Source of the DNA: Cyclobacteriaceae bacterium
GTDB lineage: Bacteria; Bacteroidota; Bacteroidia; Cytophagales; Cyclobacteriaceae
DNA: 37,665 nt
Direction of reading: 5' to 3'
Assembly: GCA_012033595.1 (NCBI GenBank)
Contig: JAAUQL010000058.1
Span: forward strand, 1 to 37,665
Position numbers and translations under genes: made by a program. Below the pieces are notes generated by a model. It saw only the letters and a program-made list of their open reading frames with translations, was not told the origin of the DNA and ran no database searches. Positions 8,316-17,523 of the stretch are shown here, one piece after another; the stretch's first letter is position 1; the number at the start of each line of letters is the position of its first letter.

Positions 8316-9902
8316 CTATTTATTATAGACTTCCAGATATGCCTTCAGGAACTTCTGATTGTTTTCGTCGCTATCGCCGTATTTAGCGCGCTGCTCTTTC
8401 AGTTTTTCATGCATCATCTCCTGTACTTCTTTATATTCCGGATCGTCGTACACGCTGTTCATTTCGTGTGGGTCTTTCTCCAGGTCGTACATTTCCCATT
8501 CGTCTATGTCGTAGTAAAAGTGGATGAGCTTGTACCGCTCCGTAGCAACCCCATAGTGCCTTTTGACCATGTGGACAGATGGATACTCATAATAGGTGTA
8601 GTAAACCGCATCGCGCCAGTGGTCTGTCTTGCCACTGACCAGCTGTCTGAAAGACTCGCCTTGCATCTCTTCGGGGATGGGAATGCCCGCATAGTCCAGA
8701 AAAGTCGGTGCATAGTCCAGGTTCTGAACCAATTTTTTATTGGTGGTGCCGGGTTTAATTTCTTTTGGATATCGGATCAAAAGGGGCGTTCGGAACGATT
8801 CTTCATACATAAAGCGCTTGTCGAACCAGCCATGCTCGCCGAGGTAAAAACCCTGATCGGAGGTATAAACAACGATGGTGTTTTCTGCCAAACTATTTTT
8901 GTCGAGGTAGTCAAGCATCTCGCCTACCCCATCGTCCACAGATTTGATGGTACGCAGATAGTCTTTGATATATCGGTTGAACTTCCAGACGGCCAGCTCC
9001 TTTCCCTGGAGATTTTGTGCTTTCATGGCTTCGTTTTTGGGTGTGTATTCGGCCAGCCAGTTGGCCCTTTGCGTTGAGTCCATCCGCTTGAGTTCGTTGT
9101 AAAAACCTGTGCTGTCGCCATTGGGATCTACTATCATCTTGAAGTCGTGTCCCCAACGGGCATGGCCATCGATTTCCATTTCCTGCTCTTTGGCCGCTGT
9201 GCCCCGTCCATCGTAGTCGTCAAAGTAGTTGAATGGAGGTTCAAAAGTTGTGTCATCGTAGAGGGTCAGGTACTTGGGGGCGGGTTGCCAGTTGCGGTGC
9301 GGAGCCTTTTGGTGATATAGCATGCAAAATGGTTTATCCTTGTCCCTTTTGTTTTCCAGCCAATCCAGTGCACTTTCGGTGGTGATTTCCGTCACGTAGC
9401 CGGGAATGCGTTTGCGCTCGCCATTGACCAGGAAATCTGGATTGTAATAATGCCCCTGACCAGGTAGAACCATCGAATAGTCGAATCCCTGGGGCAGGCC
9501 ATCGAGGTGGATTTTGCCGATCAAAGCAGTCTGATATCCATGAGCCTGGAGCAATTTCGGAAAATTGTCCTGATCCCAGTTAAATGGCTGCACATTATCG
9601 ACTTTGCCGTTTTTGAAACTATGTTTTCCTGTGAGCATTACGGCGCGGCTGGGTGCGCAAATAGAATTGGTAACCGTGGAGCGGGTAAAGATAACCCCCT
9701 CTTTGGCGATTCTGTCTATATTTGGGGTTTCATTCAGCCCATGGCCGTAGGCGCTAATGGCCTGGTAGGCATGGTCATCGCTCATTATAAAAACAATGTT
9801 GGGTGGTGTATCGCTTTTTTCTGCTTTCTGTTCACAGCCTACTGCCAAAAAAACGAGGGCAAGACCACTAAAAATCCATGACTTAAAAACATGTTTGTTC
9901 AT
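8316..9902 (-). CDS. Family S1 sulfatase lipoprotein, GlcNAc-6-sulfatase-like
   Basis: A 528-residue sulfatase. The N-terminus is a lipoprotein signal (lipobox AVGC, C23), placing it at the cell envelope. The metal-binding SDDH (D42, D43) and the maturation motif C82-A-P-S-R with downstream TGKH are present; C82 would be converted to formylglycine, which needs a maturase not encoded here. Further signatures are DYNPDF-like substrate-side segments, HKAPHRNW, and TSDQGFYLGEHGW near the C-terminal metal site. The pattern around AISAYGHG and NSICAPSR resembles the mucin-desulfating/N-acetylglucosamine-6-sulfatase group (S1_11), but substrate assignment from sequence is uncertain. It follows susD on the same strand after a terminator-like hairpin, so it belongs to the same glycan locus but may have its own promoter. 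Confidence 0.88.
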   Translation of the reverse strand: MNKHVFKSWIFSGLALVFLAVGCEQKAEKSDTPPNIVFIMSDDHAYQAISAYGHGLNETPNIDRIAKEGVIFTRSTVTNSICAPSRAVMLTGKHSFKNGKVDNVQPFNWDQDNFPKLLQAHGYQTALIGKIHLDGLPQGFDYSMVLPGQGHYYNPDFLVNGERKRIPGYVTEITTESALDWLENKRDKDKPFCMLYHQKAPHRNWQPAPKYLTLYDDTTFEPPFNYFDDYDGRGTAAKEQEMEIDGHARWGHDFKMIVDPNGDSTGFYNELKRMDSTQRANWLAEYTPKNEAMKAQNLQGKELAVWKFNRYIKDYLRTIKSVDDGVGEMLDYLDKNSLAENTIVVYTSDQGFYLGEHGWFDKRFMYEESFRTPLLIRYPKEIKPGTTNKKLVQNLDYAPTFLDYAGIPIPEEMQGESFRQLVSGKTDHWRDAVYYTYYEYPSVHMVKRHYGVATERYKLIHFYYDIDEWEMYDLEKDPHEMNSVYDDPEYKEVQEMMHEKLKEQRAKYGDSDENNQKFLKAYLEVYNK

Positions 9903-10281
9903 TACTATTCTTTTTTATTGATTAAATGTTACCGGCCAAAAGGCCATAATTGATCGAATACGAAGGTAATCGGGAGGGCAAAATACTATTTTATTTTTGT
10001 TCAACCGTGGTTTTTGCCCTATGATTCTATAGCTCATGGCAAGTGTGCTGGTGGCTGTCGCCTGATTGCTCCATTTTTCTCAACGTTTATTCTTAATTTA
10101 AGATTTGATAGCCCAATTATCCTGTTCCCAGGTACTTCACCGGGATTTAACTTTATATTGCCCCAAATATTAACAAGCTGCGAATCAATCTACTTCTCGC
10201 AAACCATATTTGCACTCAAAAACCCCAATGGCCATCTAGCCATTAGGGTTTTGTCTGATGATATTCAGAAGTTTATGTCAA
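9903..10281. other. Intergenic region between sulfatase and susD
   Basis: A 379-base AT-rich gap. I see the susD-side terminator (10218-10252) and, close to the sulfatase start, CGAAGGTA at 9961-9968 (minus strand TACCTTCG, one mismatch from TAnnTTTG), a weak candidate -7 for the sulfatase. The rest shows no convincing gene. Confidence 0.6.
10218..10252 (-). terminator. Terminator downstream of susC-susD
   Basis: The minus strand reads AAAACCC(T)AATGGC, a 6-base loop, GCCATT(G)GGGTTTTT: a long stem with one mismatch followed by T residues, about 30 bases after the susD stop codon. It should end or reduce transcription before the sulfatase. Confidence 0.75.
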
Positions 10282-11910
10282 TTATTCATATCCTTCATTT
10301 TGACCTAAATCGGCCTCCAGATTAGCATCAATTTCATTTTGTGGAATAGGCCATAAATTATGATATGACTGTATAGAAGATGAGGAAATAGGATTATATA
10401 ACCGCACTCGCTCTACAAGCTTATTCATTCGAACGAGGGTAAGGCGACGGGGCTCTTCACCCATCAATTCTCTTGCTCTTTCATCTAACAGATAATCGAT
10501 ATTGACTGAAGCTGGTGCCACAGGTGTTGCCTTGGCACGATTTCTCACTACATTAATATCGTCGGCAGCTTTTTGCAATTCACCCTTCCTAATGTAGGCC
10601 TCTGCCCTCAAAAGGTAGGTTTCGGCCAGCCGAATCGCATAAATATCGGTAAACATCCTTCCATTTCGATCATAACCTTGTGGGTATCCTTCAGGACTGG
10701 CAGCCTTTTGTAAATAAACAAAATGGTTCCTGTTCAAATCTGATGCCTTAGGTTTGATTACTTTCAAAAATTCGGAAGAAGCGGGGTTGTTATTGTAAAA
10801 TACTCTTTGCATGTTGAAGCTAGAGTTACGAATATCATTGCTGAAGTCAGATAGCCAAATCAAAGAGTCCATATAATAGGTAGGCCTTACAAATCCAGAG
10901 CCTCTTCCCAGGCTATCAGCAGGTACAATTGCGGGCTTTCCTTTTGAATCTTTTAGATTATCAAGTGATGGTGCCCAGTTTCTTGTAAAACGGTGAATTG
11001 GATTGCTGTTAAGCACTTCAAAATCCAACTGCCAAACCAAAATAGACTCTGTGTTTCCACTAGCTCTGTTCTGATTTTCCAAGCGGAACAAATCCCAAAA
11101 AACATCTCCTGCTCTGTTTGTATATTTTCCAAAGCGCTCATACATCAATTCGTATTGTGGGTCTTCAATTACCATAGATGCGGCGGCAATAGCTCCATCA
11201 TAATCAGCCAGAGAGATTAGCGTTTCGCTAAGCAGATGATCTGCCGCAGCTTTAGAAAGTCGACCATCACCAGGATTAGTAACAGTAAGATGCGAACTGG
11301 CAAAAAGCAGGTCTTCTTTCATTAATTGAAGTACCTCACTAGTGGGAGTCCTTGCAAAGTCAAATTTCGGTGATGAAAGTTCCTCTTTCAACAAGGGGAC
11401 ATCGCCCCACAAGTAAACCAGAAAACGATAAGCATACGCTCGGAAAAACCTTGCCCTGGCTTCTATTTCCATCTGAACTTCCTCTTCAAAGGGCGAATCC
11501 TTTATATTAGAAATCACCGTATTGGAATTAGCAACTATTTTATAGAGCAGATTCCAATAATTGCGGATAAAAGGGTGTGTGGAATTTATCAGGCCATAAT
11601 TGGTGAAAAAATTCTGTGCCGGTACAACAAACCAGGCCAAATCAGTGCCATTGGCATAAACGGTGGTTATTGCCTTGTCTCCTTCCGTGTTTTGACCGAT
11701 TTCTTCCACGGTTCGTAATGCCCTACTTAAACGATGCAATTCCGCAATGGCGGCATCATAGCCTTGTTCAGTTTGAAATGCATTTTCAGGACTTAAAAAT
11801 CCTTTTGGACTTTCCTCTAAAATGGATTCATCGCACGAACTTGCCAGCAAGCATGCTATTAAAATACTGAGCAAAGGTGCGACTATTCTTAAATATCTAT
11901 AATTATTCAT
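10282..11910 (-). CDS. SusD/RagB family glycan-binding lipoprotein
   Basis: A 542-residue SusD-like surface lipoprotein that caps its SusC partner and binds the glycan before import. Signal peptide with lipobox LASSC (C26) followed by acidic residues DESILEE, compatible with a surface-export signal. The N-terminal LSPENAFQTEQGYDAAI segment and the helical TPR-like region are typical of the family, as is the C-terminal end RLAETYLLRAEAYIRKG...INVVRNRAKA...ERARELMGEE followed by LWPIPQNEID. It begins 18 bp after susC and is presumably co-transcribed with it. The bound glycan is unknown; the neighbouring sulfatase suggests a sulfated one. Confidence 0.93.
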   Translation of the reverse strand: MNNYRYLRIVAPLLSILIACLLASSCDESILEESPKGFLSPENAFQTEQGYDAAIAELHRLSRALRTVEEIGQNTEGDKAITTVYANGTDLAWFVVPAQNFFTNYGLINSTHPFIRNYWNLLYKIVANSNTVISNIKDSPFEEEVQMEIEARARFFRAYAYRFLVYLWGDVPLLKEELSSPKFDFARTPTSEVLQLMKEDLLFASSHLTVTNPGDGRLSKAAADHLLSETLISLADYDGAIAAASMVIEDPQYELMYERFGKYTNRAGDVFWDLFRLENQNRASGNTESILVWQLDFEVLNSNPIHRFTRNWAPSLDNLKDSKGKPAIVPADSLGRGSGFVRPTYYMDSLIWLSDFSNDIRNSSFNMQRVFYNNNPASSEFLKVIKPKASDLNRNHFVYLQKAASPEGYPQGYDRNGRMFTDIYAIRLAETYLLRAEAYIRKGELQKAADDINVVRNRAKATPVAPASVNIDYLLDERARELMGEEPRRLTLVRMNKLVERVRLYNPISSSSIQSYHNLWPIPQNEIDANLEADLGQNEGYE

Positions 11911-11928
11911 TTTCAGTAAATTTTCGGA

Positions 11929-14900
11929 TTAAAAACTAAAATCAATACCCACTGTGTAGCTCCTCAAAAAAGGCAGATCATAAATGGTGGTTTGTGTTTC
12001 AGGGTTGTAACCAGTCCAACTAGTGAAGGTATAAAGGTTCTTGACTGAAGCATATATTCTCATATTTTGAACTTTGAACTTATCGAGTAACGTGTTGTCA
12101 AAATTATATGCCAGACTTACATCTTGTATTCTTAAAAAGCTTCGATCTTCTAATATCGGATGATTGAAAGGAGGGAAATAATCAAGACGTGGATATTCCT
12201 CTGACGGATTATTCGGTGTCCAGTAGGGGACATCCTGTAGATTGAACCGCTCAGAGAATGAGCTAAAACCCCGTCTATTCACGCTTCGGGTTTCATAATT
12301 GTCACCCACATAATAATTGCCTTTTCCTCCACCTTGAACCCAATTAATCATGGCATATAAGGAAAATTGATTGTATTGGAGCGTATTGGAAATGCCTACC
12401 CTAAAGTTTGGTGATTCTGAACCCAAAATTGAGCGATCATCCGTCGGAGAAATCACTCCATCTCCATTAACATCCACAATTCTAAAGTCACCTGCTCGAA
12501 AAGGAACTGGAACATCATTATTCAACTGCCAAATACCATCGGTTCTAAACCCATAAATAGCATCGTATGGTTGGCCGATGAACCAACCATTGGAAATGTC
12601 ATCATCTTCTATTCCATCTTTGTTGGCATCAACGCCTCCAAGTGAAACTATCCGGTTTCTGTTAAGTGAAAATGCAAATCCTGATTCCCAAATTAATTTG
12701 CCTTTCCTTAGGTTCACGGAATTTAAAGTTATCTCTAAACCTTTGTTCTCCACTTCACCAATATTAGTTAGTACGGTAGCAAAGCCCGTAATCTGGGGTA
12801 TACTCCTATCTTGCAACAAATCAGTGGTTCTGGAATAATAGATATCAACACTGCTATTTAACCTTTCATTGAAAATACTAAAATCAAGCCCCACATTTTG
12901 AGCTACTGTAGTTTCCCACGTAAGGCTTTTATTAGCCAGTGAATTAATAGTGAAGGTCGAAATACTAGTGCCCCCATTTCCAAAAAGATATTGATTGATG
13001 CCGATCTTAGCCAATGAACTGTAGCGATCGATAGCTTGATTGCCATTTTCGCCATATGAAAGTCGAAGTTTCAAATAATCTAACCAATTTACATCGTTGA
13101 GAAAATTCTCATTTGTGATAGTCCAGGCAAAAGCGGCGGCAGGAAAAACAGCAAATTTGTTTCCTGGAGCGAAAGCCGAGAATCCATCGCGCCTAACGCT
13201 CAAAGTCATTGAATACCGGCTGTCGAAACTATAATTGAGACGAGCCATTTGAGATAGGCTGTTTTGTTCTTCAAAGTTCGAATTGGAAGCCCTGATTTCT
13301 CCCAATTCAAGATTATTATACCCCAGCGCCTGAGAAACAAAAGTGCTTGCCTCAGCAAAAGTATAGTCAATACTCCTGTATTCGCGGCTATACAATAAAG
13401 TAAGGTCGAGGGAATGAATATGATTGAAGATTTTTTTATAACTCAAAATATTATCAAAAGTCCAGTCGAAAAAATCGCGATGTACCCTTCTTGCAATACC
13501 ATTTCTTAGTTGACCATCTACTGTAGTCTCATTGTCGTAGAAGCGTTTTTCTTTGTCATTTCTACCATTGCTCGAAAAGTTCATAGTCCATTTCAACCCC
13601 GGGATAAAGGGAATTTCCAAATTACTTGAAACCAACCCCCAAAGACTATTATTATGATCATAGTCATCAATAAGTGTCCTCATTAGTGGATGCTCCCCCA
13701 ATTGATCCCCAATAGGTAAAAACGCATAACCCCCTGGGCCATCTTCATCATAAAAGCTGCCATAAGGACTTTGTCTATAGGCTTGATCAAAGCTGGCCTC
13801 CATGCCTGAATAGTCTTTGTGGGTATATGCCGATTTGAACGATACCGAATACCAATCTGTGATGTGGGTGGTGAGGTTCATATTTAAAGTAATGCGCTCA
13901 AAATTGTCATTTTTAACGATTCCTTCCTCTTTATAATAAGTTCCAGCCACGTAATAGTTGGTGTTTTCAGACCTGCCTGAAACATCCAGATGATATTGGT
14001 TAATAATACCTTTTCGCAATGATTTATCAATCCAGTCTGTTTCTCGTCCAGCATCACGATTTTCCATTTCAACGTTTGTCAACACAATTGGAGAAGCGTT
14101 TGGATTGCTTGCAAACAAAATGTCATTGAAATCGGAAATCTTCTGTTCGTATCGCTTGCCATCCATTACCGGCACCAATTTCTCAGGTTCCTGAAATCCA
14201 ACATAGCTATTGAAATTAAATTTTGGTCGATCAGTCGTGCCAGTTTTTGTAGTAATCAATACAACACCATTTGCAGCCCTTGAGCCGTATACGGCAGCAG
14301 CACTCGCATCTTTTAATACATCTATCTTGGCAAGATCGTTCGGGTTGAAATCCGAAACATTACCATTATATATGATCCCGTCCACCACCACCAAAGGTGT
14401 ATTGCTTGCAGTAAGCGAATTATTTCCCCTGATCAGAAATCTGGGGTCTTGCCCAGGACGCTCAGGAGTCACTATGCTTACGCCAGCTACCTGTCCCTGG
14501 ATGGATTGGAGTGCTGAATAGTTGGGTAGGTCTCTAGTTTTTTCTGTTGAGACACTACTTACCGCCCCTGTCACATCCTTTTTTTGCTGCGTACCATACC
14601 CCACTACAACAATTTCCTCTAATGCTGTTATGTCTAGCATTAGTACAAAATCAATGATGGAGCTGTTGCCTACTATTACTTCTTCTTTTAAATAACCTAC
14701 CGAGCTAAAGACCAAAACGGCATCGGTAGAGGGAACTTCCAGGGTGTAGTTGCCATCTACATCTGTCACGGTACCCTGGGTGGTGCCTTTTACAACTACA
14801 TTTACGCCCGGCAAGCCTTCACTGTCTTCTGACGAGGTGACCCTCCCTGTGATGGTGATGCCCTGTATCAATATCTCAATGGCCTTGCCACTGTTACCGT

Positions 14901-15270
14901 TGTATTCCAGGCGCTGCACGTTAATGTTGTTGTTGACCTGTTTGAATTTGAGACCTGCCTCTCTGGATATTTCAAGCAGTACTTCCGAGACTGACTTGTT
15001 CTTTGTCTTGAAATTGAACCTGACCTGCTTGTCGATAATCGTGTGGTCGAAGGAAAACTTGTAGTTGGTCTGCTTTTCGATTTCTCGAAAGCAATCTGTC
15101 AAGGTGGCGTTGCTCAGGTTCATGGATATCTCGACATCCTTCACGCTCTGGATAGTCTGGGCCTCCAAAGGCTTGGACAGCAGCACACCCAGAAAAAATA
15201 CCTGTAGCGCTATCCCATACATTAATCCACAAATTGTCATAGAGATAATTCTCGTTAGTGTTTTTTTCAT
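11929..15270 (-). CDS. SusC/RagA family TonB-dependent outer-membrane transporter with STN signalling domain
   Basis: A 1113-residue TonB-dependent receptor that imports glycan fragments across the outer membrane using proton-motive force via TonB. Order of parts: signal peptide (about 1-38); an STN (secretin and TonB N-terminus) domain around 50-115, the part that talks to a FecR anti-sigma; a carboxypeptidase-D-like beta domain with ITGRVTSSEDSEGLPGVNV (about 138-222); a TonB-box-like EEIVVVGYG; the plug with SIQGQVAGVSIV and VLKDASAAAVYGSRAANGV; and a 22-strand barrel ending in aromatic FSF. The STN domain and the upstream FecR/sigma genes indicate that the transporter also senses substrate. 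It starts 115 bp after fecR and leads directly into susD. Confidence 0.95.
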   Translation of the reverse strand: MKKTLTRIISMTICGLMYGIALQVFFLGVLLSKPLEAQTIQSVKDVEISMNLSNATLTDCFREIEKQTNYKFSFDHTIIDKQVRFNFKTKNKSVSEVLLEISREAGLKFKQVNNNINVQRLEYNGNSGKAIEILIQGITITGRVTSSEDSEGLPGVNVVVKGTTQGTVTDVDGNYTLEVPSTDAVLVFSSVGYLKEEVIVGNSSIIDFVLMLDITALEEIVVVGYGTQQKKDVTGAVSSVSTEKTRDLPNYSALQSIQGQVAGVSIVTPERPGQDPRFLIRGNNSLTASNTPLVVVDGIIYNGNVSDFNPNDLAKIDVLKDASAAAVYGSRAANGVVLITTKTGTTDRPKFNFNSYVGFQEPEKLVPVMDGKRYEQKISDFNDILFASNPNASPIVLTNVEMENRDAGRETDWIDKSLRKGIINQYHLDVSGRSENTNYYVAGTYYKEEGIVKNDNFERITLNMNLTTHITDWYSVSFKSAYTHKDYSGMEASFDQAYRQSPYGSFYDEDGPGGYAFLPIGDQLGEHPLMRTLIDDYDHNNSLWGLVSSNLEIPFIPGLKWTMNFSSNGRNDKEKRFYDNETTVDGQLRNGIARRVHRDFFDWTFDNILSYKKIFNHIHSLDLTLLYSREYRSIDYTFAEASTFVSQALGYNNLELGEIRASNSNFEEQNSLSQMARLNYSFDSRYSMTLSVRRDGFSAFAPGNKFAVFPAAAFAWTITNENFLNDVNWLDYLKLRLSYGENGNQAIDRYSSLAKIGINQYLFGNGGTSISTFTINSLANKSLTWETTVAQNVGLDFSIFNERLNSSVDIYYSRTTDLLQDRSIPQITGFATVLTNIGEVENKGLEITLNSVNLRKGKLIWESGFAFSLNRNRIVSLGGVDANKDGIEDDDISNGWFIGQPYDAIYGFRTDGIWQLNNDVPVPFRAGDFRIVDVNGDGVISPTDDRSILGSESPNFRVGISNTLQYNQFSLYAMINWVQGGGKGNYYVGDNYETRSVNRRGFSSFSERFNLQDVPYWTPNNPSEEYPRLDYFPPFNHPILEDRSFLRIQDVSLAYNFDNTLLDKFKVQNMRIYASVKNLYTFTSWTGYNPETQTTIYDLPFLRSYTVGIDFSF

Positions 15271-15385
15271 AACTTTGATTTTTTTAGTTAAATATGTTTT
15301 TCTTCTGCTGAAACAGAAGATCTTCGGAAACGGTAATGCGGCTGTGTTACCGTTTTTTCATGAGCTGTTTTGCTGCGCTTTCATT

Positions 15386-16390
15386 TTAGTGGAGTTTAAG
15401 TATCACGTTTGAACCTTTGAGTTCATAATCTATATTTTCCGAGAATTTTAGGCTTATCAGCACATTCTCCAGTATTTCGTCGTCGAAAGTAGTGGTGTAA
15501 TCCCAGGCTGTACCTGGTGTGCCTACCGTCTCTATCTCCACATTATACCATCGCTCAAGCACCGCTACTACTTCGGGCATAGTGGCATGGTTAAACACGA
15601 TCCTACCCTCTTTCCATCCAAAAAGATCCATCCCTTCAAAATCCTCCATTTTGATTTTTTTGGTTTCTTCATCATACACAGCCAAGGTGCCTGGCTGCAA
15701 ATAGCTGGGTTCGCATTCCTGAGAAATGGAGTCGAGGCAGACTATCTTCACCTTTCCGGTGTTTAAGGCGATCTTCTGAATAGCCTCATCGAAGGTATTC
15801 ACATTGAACGAGGTGCCGATCGCCGTGATTACCAGATGGTTTGTGAACACTTCAAATGGCATTGCGGGGTTTTTAGCGACTTCAAAATATGCCTCACCCT
15901 CCATGATAAGTTTGCGGTCTTTTTTATTATAATCATTGGTATATGAAATAGTACTGCCAGCATTGAGCCAAATCGTGGAACCATCTGGCAGCTGGATTTT
16001 AGATTTTTGACCAGGTGGATTGTTCCTTTCTGTGGTGGCTAACGCTATGGTTTCAATTTGTCTTGGCTGCAGATAATTATGGTAGATGAATCCCAGCCCC
16101 AAAACGATAATGATGGTAGCGGCGATTTTGAGGGCTGTATTCCATAGTGGTATTGTTTGTGAACCGGAAGGCTTTTCGACCACATGCAACCTGGCCCACA
16201 GTTTATTTTGCTCGTCGTGCATATTGACTATAGATGGGTAGGGAAAAGAAGTTTGCCATACTTTTTCCATTTTTTCTATCAGTTCTTTGTTGGATTGGTT
16301 TTCGGATAGCCATCGATCAAAGGCCAATTGATCTTTCGGAGAAAGCTCACCATTCAAATAATCTGAAATGATCTTATCATTAAATTCCAT
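15386..16390 (-). CDS. FecR-type anti-sigma factor
   Basis: About 334 residues from the preferred ATG at 16390 (MEFNDKIISDYLNGELS); an in-frame ATG at 16411 adds seven residues. The N-terminal cytoplasmic part would bind the sigma factor, and one membrane helix (IAATIIIVLGLGFIYH) crosses the inner membrane. A periplasmic FecR domain follows with LPDGSTIWLNAGS, EGEAYFEVAKNP and GTSFNV motifs. The C-terminal DUF4974-type domain (WKEGRIVFNHATMPEVV, LERWYNVEIE) resembles an STN fold and is where the SusC signalling domain is expected to contact it. It lies between the ECF sigma gene and susC, the classic arrangement for SusC-FecR-sigma trans-envelope signalling. Confidence 0.92.
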   Translation of the reverse strand: MEFNDKIISDYLNGELSPKDQLAFDRWLSENQSNKELIEKMEKVWQTSFPYPSIVNMHDEQNKLWARLHVVEKPSGSQTIPLWNTALKIAATIIIVLGLGFIYHNYLQPRQIETIALATTERNNPPGQKSKIQLPDGSTIWLNAGSTISYTNDYNKKDRKLIMEGEAYFEVAKNPAMPFEVFTNHLVITAIGTSFNVNTFDEAIQKIALNTGKVKIVCLDSISQECEPSYLQPGTLAVYDEETKKIKMEDFEGMDLFGWKEGRIVFNHATMPEVVAVLERWYNVEIETVGTPGTAWDYTTTFDDEILENVLISLKFSENIDYELKGSNVILKLH

Positions 16391-16594
16391 ACCAAAAAAC
16401 TTTGGGTGCATTTGGTATGTAAGACCTGCTGTATTAGGAAAACCCTATAAAGGTGAGCAACTTTTTTATTATAAAATATTTTTCGCTACCAAGGCGGCAA
16501 ACTGATCAGGGCATTAGTATCGAGCCTACAGGCTACTTTGAGCCTACTGTCCTGAGTTTAATCATACTCAAAATTTTACGATTTTGTACTGCTC

Positions 16595-17200
16595 CTACTT
16601 ATGCCGGGTTTCCCCGCCGATATTTATGACTTTGACATCTTTGGAATCCTGATAATATTGAACAAGCTCCTTAATCTTTTTCGTGGCCAGTGACATGTGC
16701 AATTCCACAGTCTTTATGGAGATATTCAATATTTCGGCCACTTCGCGGTATTTTTTTCCTTCTTCTTTTACCAACAAAAACACGGCCTTGCGCTTCGGTG
16801 GCAGGCTGTTGACGGCCAATTGGATTTGACTGTAGAGCTCCTCAGATATCATGGAGCTTTCGGGGTTGATTTGATTTACGATGATATAGTCTTCTTTATG
16901 ATCGATGTGATCAGACAACTGCCGGTGTCTGTTCTTTTTGAGATAAGTAAGGCATTGATTTTTAACAGCAAGAAAAATATAGTTGTCGAGATCGTTTGCC
17001 AGGCCAATGGTTTTGGGATTTTTTATGATTTTGAAAAACAGATCGGATACTACCTCCTGTGCTGCCACCACTCCTGGCACATAAGCCAGGGCGATCTGAA
17101 CCAGCCTTGGGTAATACCATTCAAAAAAAACCGCGAAGGCCTTTTCGTCCTTTTGGGAGATTTTTTTCAGCAGTTCTTTTATTTCTAATTGATTGGGCAT
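16595..17200 (-). CDS. RNA polymerase ECF sigma factor of the FecI/Bacteroides-expansion type
   Basis: About 201 residues. The ATG at 17200 (MPNQLEIKELLKKIS) is preferred over 17233 because the extra 11 residues are hydrophobic and unlike the family. The sigma-70 region 2 is seen in KAFAVFFEWYYPRLVQIA and VVSDLFFKII; region 4 (helix-turn-helix) in LPPKRKAVFLLVKEEGKKYREVAEILNIS and KTVELHMSLATKKIKE. These are hallmarks of the sigma factors that partner with FecR anti-sigmas in glycan loci. It probably drives transcription of the susC-susD genes downstream when FecR is triggered. It is transcribed on the same strand as fecR, with 204 bp between them. Confidence 0.93.
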   Translation of the reverse strand: MPNQLEIKELLKKISQKDEKAFAVFFEWYYPRLVQIALAYVPGVVAAQEVVSDLFFKIIKNPKTIGLANDLDNYIFLAVKNQCLTYLKKNRHRQLSDHIDHKEDYIIVNQINPESSMISEELYSQIQLAVNSLPPKRKAVFLLVKEEGKKYREVAEILNISIKTVELHMSLATKKIKELVQYYQDSKDVKVINIGGETRHK

Positions 17201-17523
17201 GATATCGTGTGGCAACAGAAACCAAAATCGCATTAAATATAATGGATGTCGCAGTATTATTTGGAAATAATGGATAAAGACATGTTTAGAAGTTCAGTAA
17301 ACTACCTTTGCACACATCAAAGCTGGAGAAATGCCCCTACGAGCCCAACCAACCAACAATGCATATGATTCTATCACAACATAGCCTATCTTCATATGCT
17401 TATTCACTAAAAAACCGTCGCTTCTCCAATTTGCCACATTTTTTTTATCTATTTAGAAAAAACAATTCAGCCACATGCAACGTCTCAACCACCATGTGCA
17501 TCTACCAGTTGTAATCGAACCCC
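17201..17523. other. Divergent intergenic region between two ECF sigma genes
   Basis: About 320 non-coding bases separate the FecI-type sigma (-) from the second ECF sigma (+). It contains a good -7 element (17303-17310) and then about 210 bases of leader before the start codon at 17524. A small open frame at 17308-17514 has no recognisable features and is not called. No terminator-like hairpin was seen. Confidence 0.55.
17303..17310 (+). promoter_or_regulatory. Candidate -7 element for the second ECF sigma operon
   Basis: TACCTTTG matches TAnnTTTG exactly. No convincing TTTG lies at the usual distance upstream. If used, the transcript would have a leader of about 205-210 bases. Confidence 0.4.

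Noticed and set aside
10014-10325. 103-codon plus-strand ORF
   Set aside because: Overlaps the susD 3' end and the terminator on the other strand, no recognisable protein features.
17308-17514. 68-codon ORF ahead of the second ECF sigma
   Set aside because: Low complexity, no known motif, lies in the presumed leader.
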